From NCBI RefSeq assembly GCF_033366695.1, contig NZ_JAOBTQ010000001.1, positions 5,890,001-5,954,000 of the forward strand: a DNA stretch of 64,000 nucleotides. The letters are read 5' to 3'. Every line of letters begins with the position of its first letter. The stretch's first letter is position 1. Position numbers and translations under genes: made by a program. Source of the stretch: Streptomyces sp. SCL15-4. GTDB taxonomy: Bacteria > Actinomycetota > Actinomycetes > Streptomycetales > Streptomycetaceae. The notes beneath the pieces were generated by a model. That model saw only the letters and a list, made by a program, of their open reading frames with translations. It was not told the origin of the DNA and searched no databases. Shown here in pieces: positions 24,153 through 32,181 of this stretch.

Positions 24153-25163
24153 TCAGACACCCAACGCCGCGTCCCCGGGATACCGCACCCCGACCCGCTC
24201 CCGCACCGCGTCCATCGTGCGCATCACCGCGAGCGTCCCCTCCAGCGGCACCAGCGGCGACTCCTTCTCGCCCGCCCGCAGCGCCCGCATGACCTCCAGC
24301 GCCTCGTGCCGCATGCTGGTGCGCGGCCCGTCGACGGGATCGGCGGCGAACTCCTCCGGGTCCCGGCCCTCCCGGTGCAGCACGAACCGCTCCGGGTGGA
24401 AGAACCCGGAGGGCACGTCGATCCGCCCGCGCGTGCCGGTGACCGACGCGGTGTTCGCCGTAGCGCCGGTGATCGAGCAGTGCAGCGCGGCCAGCGCGCC
24501 GCTCTCCCAGGACAGCACGGCCCCCGTCTGGAGGTCGACACCCTCGGGCGAGAGCACCGCGCTCGCGGCGATCGAGTCCGGCTCGCCCAGCAGCAACTGC
24601 GCGAACGACACCGGGTACACCCCGAGGTCCAGCAGCGCCCCGCCGCCCAGCGCCGGGTCCCGCAGCCGGTGCGCGGCGGGGAACGGCCCGGCGATCCCGA
24701 AGTCCGCCTGCACGGTGCGCACCTCGCCGATCGCCCCGTCCGCCACCAGCGCCTTGAGCCGCCGGACCAGCGGATTGCAGTACATCCACATCGCCTCCAT
24801 CAGGAAGCGGCCGTGCTCCCGGGCCAGCGCGACCAGTTCCTCCGCCTCGCGCAGGTTCAGCGTGAACGGCTTCTCGCACAGCACGTTCCGGCCCGCCGCC
24901 AGGCACAGCCCGGCCGCCGCGCGGTGCGCCGAGTGCGGGGTGGCGACGTAGACGACGTCCACGTCCTCGTCGGCGGCCAGCGACTCCCAGTCGCCGTACG
25001 CCCGCTCCGCCCCGAACCGCTCGGCGAACGCCTCGGCCGGCTCCCGCCGGCGCGAGGCCACCGCCACGATCTCCGCGTCCGGGAGATCGACCAGATCCGC
25101 CGCGAACGCCGCCGCGATCCCGCCGGTCGCCAGGATCCCCCACCGCACGCTCTGCTCCGCCAT
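24153..25163 (-). CDS. Gfo/Idh/MocA-family oxidoreductase
   Basis: A 336-residue NAD(P)-dependent sugar-type dehydrogenase. The N-terminal Rossmann fold has GILATGGIA, VYVATPHSAH and the family EKP motif (LCEKPFTLNL) with the catalytic Lys. The C-terminal alpha/beta domain contains GGGALLDLGVYP, with a putative active-site Asp in place of the usual His region. ATG 25163 begins MAEQSVRWGILA; the long open frame further upstream and antisense frames are spurious. It is divergent from the Bcr/CflA exporter. Confidence 0.91.
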   Translation of the reverse strand: MAEQSVRWGILATGGIAAAFAADLVDLPDAEIVAVASRRREPAEAFAERFGAERAYGDWESLAADEDVDVVYVATPHSAHRAAAGLCLAAGRNVLCEKPFTLNLREAEELVALAREHGRFLMEAMWMYCNPLVRRLKALVADGAIGEVRTVQADFGIAGPFPAAHRLRDPALGGGALLDLGVYPVSFAQLLLGEPDSIAASAVLSPEGVDLQTGAVLSWESGALAALHCSITGATANTASVTGTRGRIDVPSGFFHPERFVLHREGRDPEEFAADPVDGPRTSMRHEALEVMRALRAGEKESPLVPLEGTLAVMRTMDAVRERVGVRYPGDAALGV

Positions 25164-25237
25164 CGCCGCCCCGCCCTCGCTCGTGTGTGCCTCGGCAGTC
25201 TGTACGAGCTGAGAGCATAGGTGCCGGTCGGGCCGCC

Positions 25238-25297
25238 GACACCGATGTCCGTGACACCGATGTCCGCGACACCGGTGCCGGCGATCCCGACGGCACC
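25238..25297. repeat. 15-bp tandem repeat next to the exporter ribosome binding site
   Basis: Four contiguous 15-bp units: GACACCGATGTCCGT, GACACCGATGTCCGC, GACACCGGTGCCGGC and the decayed GATCCCGACGGCACC. The array lies between the divergent oxidoreductase and exporter genes and ends 18 bp before the exporter's AGGAGG. Confidence 0.7.
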
Positions 25298-25326
25298 GGG
25301 ACCCGAGACACGGACAGGAGGGGCAG

Positions 25327-26634
25327 ATGCCGGAGCACGCGGCGACACCGACGCCGGAACAGGACCACCAGTGCGCCGCGCCGCCTCCGCCGGCCGCCGC
25401 CCCGGGCCGCACCGGCACCCTCGTCACCCTCCTGCTCGGCGCGCTCACCGCGACCACCCCGCTCGCGATGGACATGTACCTGCCCTCGCTGCCGGAGGTC
25501 ACCCGCTCCCTGGACGCCCCCGCCGTCACCGTCCAGCTCACCCTGACCGCGTGCATGGCCGGACTCGCGCTGGGCCAGCTGATCGTCGGCCCGCTCAGCG
25601 ACCGCTGGGGCCGCCGCCGTCCGCTGCTCACCGGACTCGTCGTCTACCTGGCCGCCACCGCCCTGTGCGCCCTCGCGCCCACCGTCGAGACGCTGATCGC
25701 GTTCCGGCTGGCGCAGGGCCTGGCCGGCGCGGCCGGGGTGGTCATCGCCCGGGCCGTCGTACGCGACCTGTACGACGGTGTCGCCATGGCCCGCTTCTTC
25801 TCCACCCTGATGCTGATCTCCGGGGCCGCGCCCATCGTGGCGCCGCTCGTCGGCGGGCAGATCCTGCGGGTGACGGACTGGCGGGGCGTGTTCGTGGTGC
25901 TCACGGTGATCGGCGCGCTGCTCACCGCGCTGGTCTGGCTGCGGCTGCCGGAGACCCTGCCCCCGGCCGAACGGCACCGCGGCGGAACCGGCGAGGCCCT
26001 GCGCGCCATGCGCTCTCTCCTCGCCGACCCGCCCTTCACCGGCTACATGCTCGCCGGCGGCTTCGCCTTCGCCGCGCTGTTCGCCTACATAGCGGCCTCC
26101 CCGTTCGTCATCCAGGAGATCTACGGCGCCTCCCCGCAGACCTTCAGCCTGCTGTTCGGCCTGAACTCCGTCGGCCTGGTGATCGCCGGGCAGGTCAACG
26201 GCAAGCTGCTGGTCGGCCGGGTCGGCCTGGACAAGGTGCTCGCGGCCGGCCTGGCGGTGATCGTGCTCGCCGCGACCGCCCTGCTGCTGATGGCCACCGG
26301 TGTCCTCGGCGACACCGGGCTCGTGCCGGTCGCCGCCGCCCTGTTCGTCCTGATGTCCGCGATGGGCATCACCCTGCCCAACGCCCAGTCCCTCGCCCTG
26401 CTGCGGGTCCGGCACGCCGCCGGCTCCGCCTCCGCGCTGCTCGGCACCTCCTCCTTCCTCGTCGGCGCGGTGGCCTCCCCGCTCGTCGGCGTCGCCGGAG
26501 AGCGCACCGCCGTGCCCATGGCCGTGGTCCAGCTGGCCGGAGCACTGGTCGCGGCGGCCTGCTTCATGGGAATGTGCCGTCCCTGGACGACACGGGAGAC
26601 CGCCCGTGCGCGCGCGGAGGGAGACGCGAGCTGA
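25327..26634 (+). CDS. Bcr/CflA-family multidrug MFS exporter
   Basis: A 435-residue exporter with 12 hydrophobic helices. The signature AMDMYLPSLPEV in the first helix and GPLSDRWGRRRPLLTG in the 2-3 loop are typical of the Bcr/CflA group (bicyclomycin, chloramphenicol and similar drugs). An unusually Pro/Ala-rich hydrophilic N-terminus of about 28 residues precedes helix 1. AGGAGG lies six bases before ATG 25327. Its stop overlaps the CTG start of the beta-lactamase-like gene, so the two are coupled. Confidence 0.93.
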   Translation: MPEHAATPTPEQDHQCAAPPPPAAAPGRTGTLVTLLLGALTATTPLAMDMYLPSLPEVTRSLDAPAVTVQLTLTACMAGLALGQLIVGPLSDRWGRRRPLLTGLVVYLAATALCALAPTVETLIAFRLAQGLAGAAGVVIARAVVRDLYDGVAMARFFSTLMLISGAAPIVAPLVGGQILRVTDWRGVFVVLTVIGALLTALVWLRLPETLPPAERHRGGTGEALRAMRSLLADPPFTGYMLAGGFAFAALFAYIAASPFVIQEIYGASPQTFSLLFGLNSVGLVIAGQVNGKLLVGRVGLDKVLAAGLAVIVLAATALLLMATGVLGDTGLVPVAAALFVLMSAMGITLPNAQSLALLRVRHAAGSASALLGTSSFLVGAVASPLVGVAGERTAVPMAVVQLAGALVAAACFMGMCRPWTTRETARARAEGDAS

Positions 26635-27755
26635 GCGCACCGAGACTGCGCGCCGGCACACCGGAACGAGCCGGGCTCGACCCCGTCGGGCTCGGGCACC
26701 TGGTCGCCGGGGTGCACGCCCTCACCGCCGGTGAGCGGCCCTGGGCGGCCGGCGCCGTCGTGCTGGCCGGCCGCGGACCCGTGATCGCCGTGGCCGAGGC
26801 CGCCGGCTGGGCGGTCCGCTACGCCGGCTACGACCCCAGGACCGGCACCGGCGTCGAACTGCCGCCTCCCGCCCGCGTCCCGGCCACCGTCGACACCCGC
26901 TTCGACCTGGCCTCCCTCACCAAGCTGTTCACATCGGTCGCCGCCGTGCAGCAGATCGAGCGCGGCACCCTCGGCATCGACGCCCGGATCGGCGACTACC
27001 TGCCCGACTTCCACGCCGCCGCCGAACACGGCGTCACGGTACGGCAGTTGCTCACCCACACCTCCGGGCTGCGCCCGGAACTGCCGCTGTACGACTGCCC
27101 GGACGACGCGACACGGCTGGACCTGCTGCGCGCCGAGGCACCGACGGGACCGCCGGGCACGTACCGGTACTCGGACCTGAACATGCTGCTGCTCCAGTCC
27201 GTCCTGGAGCGGATCACCGGCCGCACGCTGGACGTCCTGGTACGGGACGGCATCACCCGGCCGCTCGGCATGACCGCCACCGGCTTCGGGCCCTGTCCCG
27301 GCGCGGCGGCCACCGAGGACCAGCGGCGGCCGTGGGCCAAGGCCGAGCGGGGGATGCTGCGGGGCGTGGTCCACGACGAGAACGCCTGGGCGCTCGGCGG
27401 GGTCGCCGGACACGCGGGCCTGTTCTCCACCGCACCCGACCTGGCCGTCTTCTGCCGCACCCTGCTCGCCGGCGGCTCCTACGGCCCCGCGCGCATCCTC
27501 GGCCCCGACTACGTGGAGCTGCTGTTCACCCCGCCCGGACTGGGCTTCGCGCTGGACCAGCCGTGGTTCATGGGCGAGCTGGCGGGGCGCGGCGCGGCGG
27601 GCCACACCGGCTTCACCGGCACGTCCCTGGTCCTGGACCCGGCCACCGACACCTTCCTGATCCTCCTGGCCAACACGGTCCACCCCCGCCGCCGGCCGCC
27701 CGACAGCGCCCCGAGGGCAAGCCTGGCGACGAGCCTGGCGAGAGCGGTGGTCTAG
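26631..27755 (+). CDS. Serine beta-lactamase/esterase-fold hydrolase, CTG start
   Basis: A 374-residue class C beta-lactamase-fold hydrolase without a signal peptide, so probably a cytoplasmic esterase or peptidase rather than a secreted beta-lactamase. Motifs: DLASLTKLF (SxxK nucleophile), RYSDLN (YxN) and GHTGFTGT (KTG equivalent, HTG). No ATG or GTG precedes the conserved region sensibly. CTG 26631 overlaps the exporter stop (CTGA) and has GGAGGGAG at normal spacing. The coupling with a drug exporter suggests joint action on a small molecule; this is inference. Confidence 0.88.
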   Translation: MSAPRLRAGTPERAGLDPVGLGHLVAGVHALTAGERPWAAGAVVLAGRGPVIAVAEAAGWAVRYAGYDPRTGTGVELPPPARVPATVDTRFDLASLTKLFTSVAAVQQIERGTLGIDARIGDYLPDFHAAAEHGVTVRQLLTHTSGLRPELPLYDCPDDATRLDLLRAEAPTGPPGTYRYSDLNMLLLQSVLERITGRTLDVLVRDGITRPLGMTATGFGPCPGAAATEDQRRPWAKAERGMLRGVVHDENAWALGGVAGHAGLFSTAPDLAVFCRTLLAGGSYGPARILGPDYVELLFTPPGLGFALDQPWFMGELAGRGAAGHTGFTGTSLVLDPATDTFLILLANTVHPRRRPPDSAPRASLATSLARAVV

Positions 27756-27826
27756 CCCGGCCGGGACGGCGCCTTCCGGGCGGCGGAACCAGGCGGGCGG
27801 GCGGCGGAGGAGGGTGCCGGGCGCCG

Positions 27827-27841
27827 TAGAATCGCGGGGTG
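27827..27841 (+). promoter_or_regulatory. Putative leaderless -10 (TAGAAT) for the Rsm22-like gene
   Basis: TAGAAT at 27827-27832 is six bases before the GTG start at 27839, and there is no Shine-Dalgarno sequence in between. Confidence 0.55.
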
Positions 27842-28816
27842 AACGACCCCCTCCGCACGGCCCTGGCCGACCTGCTGGACGGCCTGCCCCCCAAGGAGGT
27901 GGCCGCCGCCGTCGACCGCCTGATCGCCAACTACCGCGGCGACACCCCCACCCACGCGCCGATCCTGCGCGACCGCGCCGACGTGGCCGCCTACGCCGCC
28001 TACCGCATGCCGGCCACCTTCGAGGCGGTCCGCTCCGCCCTCGCCGCCCTCGCCGACGCCGTCCCCGGCTGGACCCCCGCTCGCCACACCGACGTCGGCG
28101 GCGGCACCGGCGCCGCCACCTGGGCCGTCCAGAGCACCTGGCCCGGCGAGCGCGGCGTCACCGTGCTGGACTGGGCCGAACCCGCCCTCGCCCTCGGCCG
28201 CCGACTCGCCGCCGCCCACCCGGCCCTGAAGGACGCCCGCTGGCAGCGCGCCCGGATCGGCGCCGACCTCACGCTGGACGACACCGACCTGGTCACGGTG
28301 TCGTACGTGCTCAACGAACTCGCCGCCGCCGACCGCGCCGCCCTCGTCGACGCCGCCGCCCGCGCCGCGCGGACCGTCGTGATCGTCGAGGCCGGCACCC
28401 CGGCGGGCTACGACCGCGTCATCGAGGCCCGCGACCGGCTCGTCCGGGCCGGCTTCCGGATCGCCGCGCCCTGCCCGCACAGCGCCGCCTGCCCGATCGT
28501 GCCCGGCACCGACTGGTGCCACTTCTCCGCCCGGGTCGGCCGCTCCTCCCTGCACCGCCAGGTCAAGGGCGGCTCACTGGCGTACGAGGACGAGAAGTTC
28601 TCCTACGTCGCCGCCACCCGGCTGCCCGCCGAACCGGCCCCCGCCCGGGTCGTCCGGCGCCCGCAGATCCGCAAGGGCCAGGTGCTGCTCGACCTGTGCG
28701 AGGCCGACGAGCGGCTGCGCCGCAGCACGGTCACCAAGCGCCACGGCGACCTGTACCGGGCCGCCCGGGACGCCGACTGGGGCGACGCCTGGCCGCCGGA
28801 CGACTCCGCGTCGTAG
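27839..28816 (+). CDS. Rsm22-like small-ribosomal-subunit protein (methyltransferase fold)
   Basis: A 325-residue member of the Rsm22/METTL17 family, linked in mitochondria to assembly of the small ribosomal subunit. The SAM-type fold shows TDVGGGTGAATWAV and VTVSYVLNEL. A cysteine cluster CPHSAACPIVPGTDWCHF (about residues 217-234) plus a later Cys in LLDLCEADE matches the four-cysteine arrangement that binds an iron-sulfur cluster in METTL17. The leaderless-type GTG at 27839 starts the protein. Whether it methylates RNA is unknown. Confidence 0.88.
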   Translation: MNDPLRTALADLLDGLPPKEVAAAVDRLIANYRGDTPTHAPILRDRADVAAYAAYRMPATFEAVRSALAALADAVPGWTPARHTDVGGGTGAATWAVQSTWPGERGVTVLDWAEPALALGRRLAAAHPALKDARWQRARIGADLTLDDTDLVTVSYVLNELAAADRAALVDAAARAARTVVIVEAGTPAGYDRVIEARDRLVRAGFRIAAPCPHSAACPIVPGTDWCHFSARVGRSSLHRQVKGGSLAYEDEKFSYVAATRLPAEPAPARVVRRPQIRKGQVLLDLCEADERLRRSTVTKRHGDLYRAARDADWGDAWPPDDSAS

Positions 28817-28846
28817 CCCGCGCCGCCGGCTTGTTACTTTCGGTCC

Positions 28847-29461
28847 ATGGTCAGCAAGCCCGCCCCCGACGCCACCCGCCGCAGCGAGAAGTCCCGCCGG
28901 GCGATCTACGCCGCCGCCCTCTCCCTGGTCGCGGAGGTCGGCTACCCGAAGACCACCGTGGAGGCCATCGCCGCCCGCGCCGGGGTCGGCAAGCAGACCA
29001 TCTACCGCTGGTGGTCCGCCAAGGCGGACGTCCTGCTGGAGGCCTTCCTGGACCTCGCCGAGCAGGCGGCCCGCGCCGCCGGGCACGAGACGGCCGCCAT
29101 CCCGGACACCGGCGACCTGGCCGCCGACCTCAAGGCGGTGCTGCGGGCCACGGTGGACGAGCTGCTCGACCCGCGCTTCGACGCGCCGGCGCGGGCACTG
29201 ACCGCGGAGGGCGTCGTCAACGAACAGCTCGGCCGCGTCTTCGTCACCAGGCTCCTCGAACCCCAGCTCCAGCTGTACGTCGCCCGGCTGCGCTCCGCAC
29301 AGGACGCCGGGCACGTACGGCCCGACGTCGATCCCCGGATCGCCCTGGAACTGTTCGTCTCGCCGCTCGCGCAACGCTGGCTCCAGCACACCGGACCGAT
29401 CAGCTACGACTACACGGACACCCTGGTCGACTACGCGCTGTACGGCCTCGCGCCGCGCTGA
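28847..29461 (+). CDS. TetR-family regulator
   Basis: A 204-residue regulator. The N-terminal helix-turn-helix spans about residues 15-60 (TTVEAIAARAGVGKQTIYRWW). The C-terminal domain resembles TetR_C of the AcrR-like class with SPLAQRWLQHTGPIS. The ATG at 28847 begins 30 bp after the Rsm22-like stop. TTACTT seven bases upstream of ATG may be a leaderless -10, with no good ribosome binding site. No divergent partner gene reveals its target. Confidence 0.9.
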   Translation: MVSKPAPDATRRSEKSRRAIYAAALSLVAEVGYPKTTVEAIAARAGVGKQTIYRWWSAKADVLLEAFLDLAEQAARAAGHETAAIPDTGDLAADLKAVLRATVDELLDPRFDAPARALTAEGVVNEQLGRVFVTRLLEPQLQLYVARLRSAQDAGHVRPDVDPRIALELFVSPLAQRWLQHTGPISYDYTDTLVDYALYGLAPR

Positions 29462-29575
29462 CGAACCGACCCGTACCGGTGACAGCCGGCTTCCCGCCCA
29501 CCGCGACCCCCCGGAGCACGCGAAGATGGGACGATAAGGCATGCTGTCCGCTACACCAGCGAGGCGAGGGGATAG

Positions 29576-30313
29576 ATGAGCGGGACGTTCGGCGGCCGGC
29601 CCGGCCGGCAGGGCAAACTCTCCCAGTGGCTGCGCGGACGCCGCCCGAAGGAGGGCGCCGCCGACGGCGGCGGCCGTGAGGCCCTGCTGCTCGCCGCCGC
29701 CGGCGCGGGTCTGCCGCTCGCCCCGGCCGCGCACCCCGCGCCCGGCTACCGCTGCTCCTGCGACCGCGTCGGCTGTCCCACCCCGGCCCGGCACCCGGTG
29801 TCGTTCGCCTGGCAGACGCAGTCCACCACCGACCGCGCCCAGATCGAGCGCTGGGCCCGGCACCAGCCGCAGGCGAACTTCATCACCGCCACCGGCATGG
29901 TGCACGACGTGCTGGACGTGCCGCTGGAGGCCGGCCGGGAGGCCCTGGAGCGGCTGCTCGGCGCCGGGATCGAGGTCGGCCCGGTCGCCGAGAGCGACGA
30001 CGGCCGCATGCTGTTCTTCACCCTCACCCGGGGCACCCCGGAGGACGAGGACGAGTGGTGGCCCTGCGAGCTGGACTGCCACCCCGAGACGATGGACGAG
30101 CATCCGGGCCTGCGCTGGCACTGCCGGGGCTCCTACGTCCTCGTGCCGCCCGCCCGGCTGCCCGGCGACGACGGCCAGCGGGTGCGCTGGGTGCGCGGCC
30201 CGGAGCACGCGCTGCCCGACCCGCTGAGCCTGCTGGAGGTGCTCACCGACACCTGCGCCCGGCACGGCGTCGAGGCCGACCACCCGGGCGCGGCCTGGCC
30301 CCTGCGCCACTGA
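29576..30313 (+). CDS. Bifunctional DNA primase/polymerase-like protein
   Basis: A 245-residue protein whose core (about residues 40-200) resembles the prim-pol N-terminal domain of actinobacterial proteins: GLPLAPAAHPAPGYRCSCDR then VGCPTPARHP, WQTQSTTDRAQIERWARHQPQ, NFITATG. In true prim-pols an acidic catalytic pair follows; here VLDVPLEAG and EDEDEWW could supply acids, so activity is uncertain. Several Cys/His suggest a zinc site. GAGGGGA precedes ATG 29576. These genes are common single-copy Streptomyces genes of unclear role. Confidence 0.75.
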   Translation: MSGTFGGRPGRQGKLSQWLRGRRPKEGAADGGGREALLLAAAGAGLPLAPAAHPAPGYRCSCDRVGCPTPARHPVSFAWQTQSTTDRAQIERWARHQPQANFITATGMVHDVLDVPLEAGREALERLLGAGIEVGPVAESDDGRMLFFTLTRGTPEDEDEWWPCELDCHPETMDEHPGLRWHCRGSYVLVPPARLPGDDGQRVRWVRGPEHALPDPLSLLEVLTDTCARHGVEADHPGAAWPLRH

Positions 30314-30353
30314 CCGGCGCCCGGGCCGGCGCTCCCGGCCGGCCCGCCGGGCT

Positions 30354-31346
30354 TCAGCCGCCCTGCGCGGACGTCAGTCCCTGCACCCGTCCGAGCATCC
30401 GCACCGGGCCGCCGCCGGCCGGGTCGAGCACGACCTCGTTGGCGACGGACTCCATCGTCAGGGACTGCTTCACCTCGCCCTCGATCAGGGCCCGCACGTC
30501 CTTGTTGGGCACCGGCACGGTGGCGCCGGTGTAGGCGGTCCGCTTCTCGTAGTGGTGCGTGGTGAAGAACACCAGCGCACCGCCGTCCGTGGTGCGCAGC
30601 GCGAGCGGCGCGTAGGCGCCGTGGGTGAGGGGCTCGTCGATGAACTGCCGGACCAGGCCGGGTTTCTCGGCCTCTTTCCTGCGGTCCGCGCGCAGCCCGC
30701 TGGTGAACCGGCCGTCGGCGAAGGTCTTCCCGCCGTTCTTCAGATAGGCCGCGTACGTCTTGCTCAACGCGTCGGGCCGGACGGCCAGCTCGCCGGCGTT
30801 GGCGGGCACGGCCTCGGCCCAGCCGTCCTCGTCCTTCTCGAACTCCGGCAGGGTCCCGGGCGCCACGAGGGTCAGGTAGGCCACCTGCCACCGCTCGTCG
30901 AGGCCGTCGCGGGTGAACACCAGCACCCAGCGGGCGTCGCCGCCCTTGTTGCCCCGGGCGTCGGCGACGAACCAGCGGGGCCAGCCGGCCTTCTCCGGGA
31001 TCGTGATCCGCACGTCCGTCAGGGTCAGCGGGGTGTGGCCCGGGTTCCCCGAGGGGTTGTTGACGTGCCCGGCCTTCAGCCGGGCGGAGTCGATGTCGGC
31101 GAGGGCACCGGTGACGTAGGGGGCGTCCGCGGAGCTGTCGTAGGTCTTGTCGGCCTCGTTGTACGCGTCCGTGAACGCGGTGACCACCCTGGCGGCCTCG
31201 GCGCGGGTGGCGGCGGGCAGCACCTCGCGCTCCCCGTGCACCACCACGCACCCGCTCGCCGTCAGCGACAAAGCGGTCAGCGACGCCGCTATGAGTGCGT
31301 TCCGGTCACGCCTGCGAAGCCGCCGACGGCTGCGTTCCCTGGTCAT
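30354..31346 (-). CDS. Predicted lipoprotein at the end of the efe operon
   Basis: A 330-residue exported lipoprotein: a basic Arg-rich N-terminus (RERSRRRLRRRDR), a hydrophobic segment, lipobox LTASGC (Cys about residue 33), then a mostly hydrophilic domain with no motif that I recognise. ATG 31346 has GAAGGAG five bases upstream. The 5' end overlaps the end of efeU by 41 bp, so it is translated with the iron-uptake operon. A role in iron acquisition or in cell envelope stress is possible but not shown. Confidence 0.8.
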   Translation of the reverse strand: MTRERSRRRLRRRDRNALIAASLTALSLTASGCVVVHGEREVLPAATRAEAARVVTAFTDAYNEADKTYDSSADAPYVTGALADIDSARLKAGHVNNPSGNPGHTPLTLTDVRITIPEKAGWPRWFVADARGNKGGDARWVLVFTRDGLDERWQVAYLTLVAPGTLPEFEKDEDGWAEAVPANAGELAVRPDALSKTYAAYLKNGGKTFADGRFTSGLRADRRKEAEKPGLVRQFIDEPLTHGAYAPLALRTTDGGALVFFTTHHYEKRTAYTGATVPVPNKDVRALIEGEVKQSLTMESVANEVVLDPAGGGPVRMLGRVQGLTSAQGG

Positions 31347-32178
31347 CGGGCTCCTTCACCTTCCCCTTCCCGGAGGCGAACCCTACCGGGGAGAGGAACA
31401 GCGCGAGCACCGGGACCAGATACAGCGCCCACACCGTGATCTGGACGACCGTCGGATCCGGCTGGAAGTTGAACACGCCCTTCAGCAGCGTGCCGTACCA
31501 GCTGTCCGGCGGGATGGCACCGCTGATGTCGAACGCCAGGTCGTTCAGGCCCGGCACCCAGTCGGCCTCCTGGAGGTCGTGGAAGCCGTACGCCAGCACG
31601 CCCGCCGCGACCACGACCAGCATGCCGCCGGTCCAGGTGAAGAACTTCGCCAGGTTGATCCTCAGCGCGCCCCGGTAGAACAGCCAGCCCAGCAGCACCG
31701 CCGTGGCCAGGCCCAGGGCGACCCCGACCAGGGGGCGCGGCGTGCCGTCGGAGGCGGCGTGCACCGATGCCCACACGAAGAGCGCGGTCTCCAGGCCCTC
31801 CCGGCCCACGGCCAGGAACGCGGTGGCGACCAGCGCGCCGGTGCCGAGTCTGAGGGCCGCGTCCAGCTTGCCGTGCAGCTCCGACCGCAGGTTGCGGGCG
31901 GTGCGCCGCATCCAGAACACCATCCAGGTCACCAGGCCCACGGCGACGATGGACAGCGAGCCGCCGAGGGCCTCCTGCGCCTGGAAGGTCAGCTCCTGCG
32001 AGCCGAACTCCAGGGCGCAGCCGAAGCCCATGGCGATGGCGATCGCGACACCGATGCCGGCCCAGATCGGCTTGATCGCGTCCCGGCGGCCGGTCTTGAC
32101 CAGATAGGCGATGAGGATGCAGACGACGAGCGACGCCTCCAGTCCCTCGCGCAGGCCGATCAGGTAGTTGGAGAACAC
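31306..32178 (-). CDS. efeU: EfeU/FTR1-family ferrous iron permease
   Basis: A 290-residue membrane permease with seven predicted helices. It carries the two REXXE motifs of FTR1-type iron transporters, LREGLEASLVV in helix 1 and VGREGLETALFV in helix 4. It imports ferrous iron after handling by EfeO and EfeB. ATG 32178 lies only 3 bp after the efeB stop. It belongs to the efeO-efeB-efeU operon and overlaps the downstream lipoprotein gene. Confidence 0.95.
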   Translation of the reverse strand: MFSNYLIGLREGLEASLVVCILIAYLVKTGRRDAIKPIWAGIGVAIAIAMGFGCALEFGSQELTFQAQEALGGSLSIVAVGLVTWMVFWMRRTARNLRSELHGKLDAALRLGTGALVATAFLAVGREGLETALFVWASVHAASDGTPRPLVGVALGLATAVLLGWLFYRGALRINLAKFFTWTGGMLVVVAAGVLAYGFHDLQEADWVPGLNDLAFDISGAIPPDSWYGTLLKGVFNFQPDPTVVQITVWALYLVPVLALFLSPVGFASGKGKVKEPDDQGTQPSAASQA

Positions 32179-32181
32179 GGG

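Noticed and set aside
24103..26661. 852-residue minus-strand frame
   Set aside because: It runs antisense through the Bcr/CflA exporter and only its relatives in another frame encode the real oxidoreductase. The product is Gly/Arg/Gln-rich with no domain, a usual shadow in high-GC DNA.
29521..29575. tRNA or riboswitch between the TetR and prim/pol-like genes
   Set aside because: No cloverleaf or conserved aptamer can be drawn; only a ribosome binding site is present.
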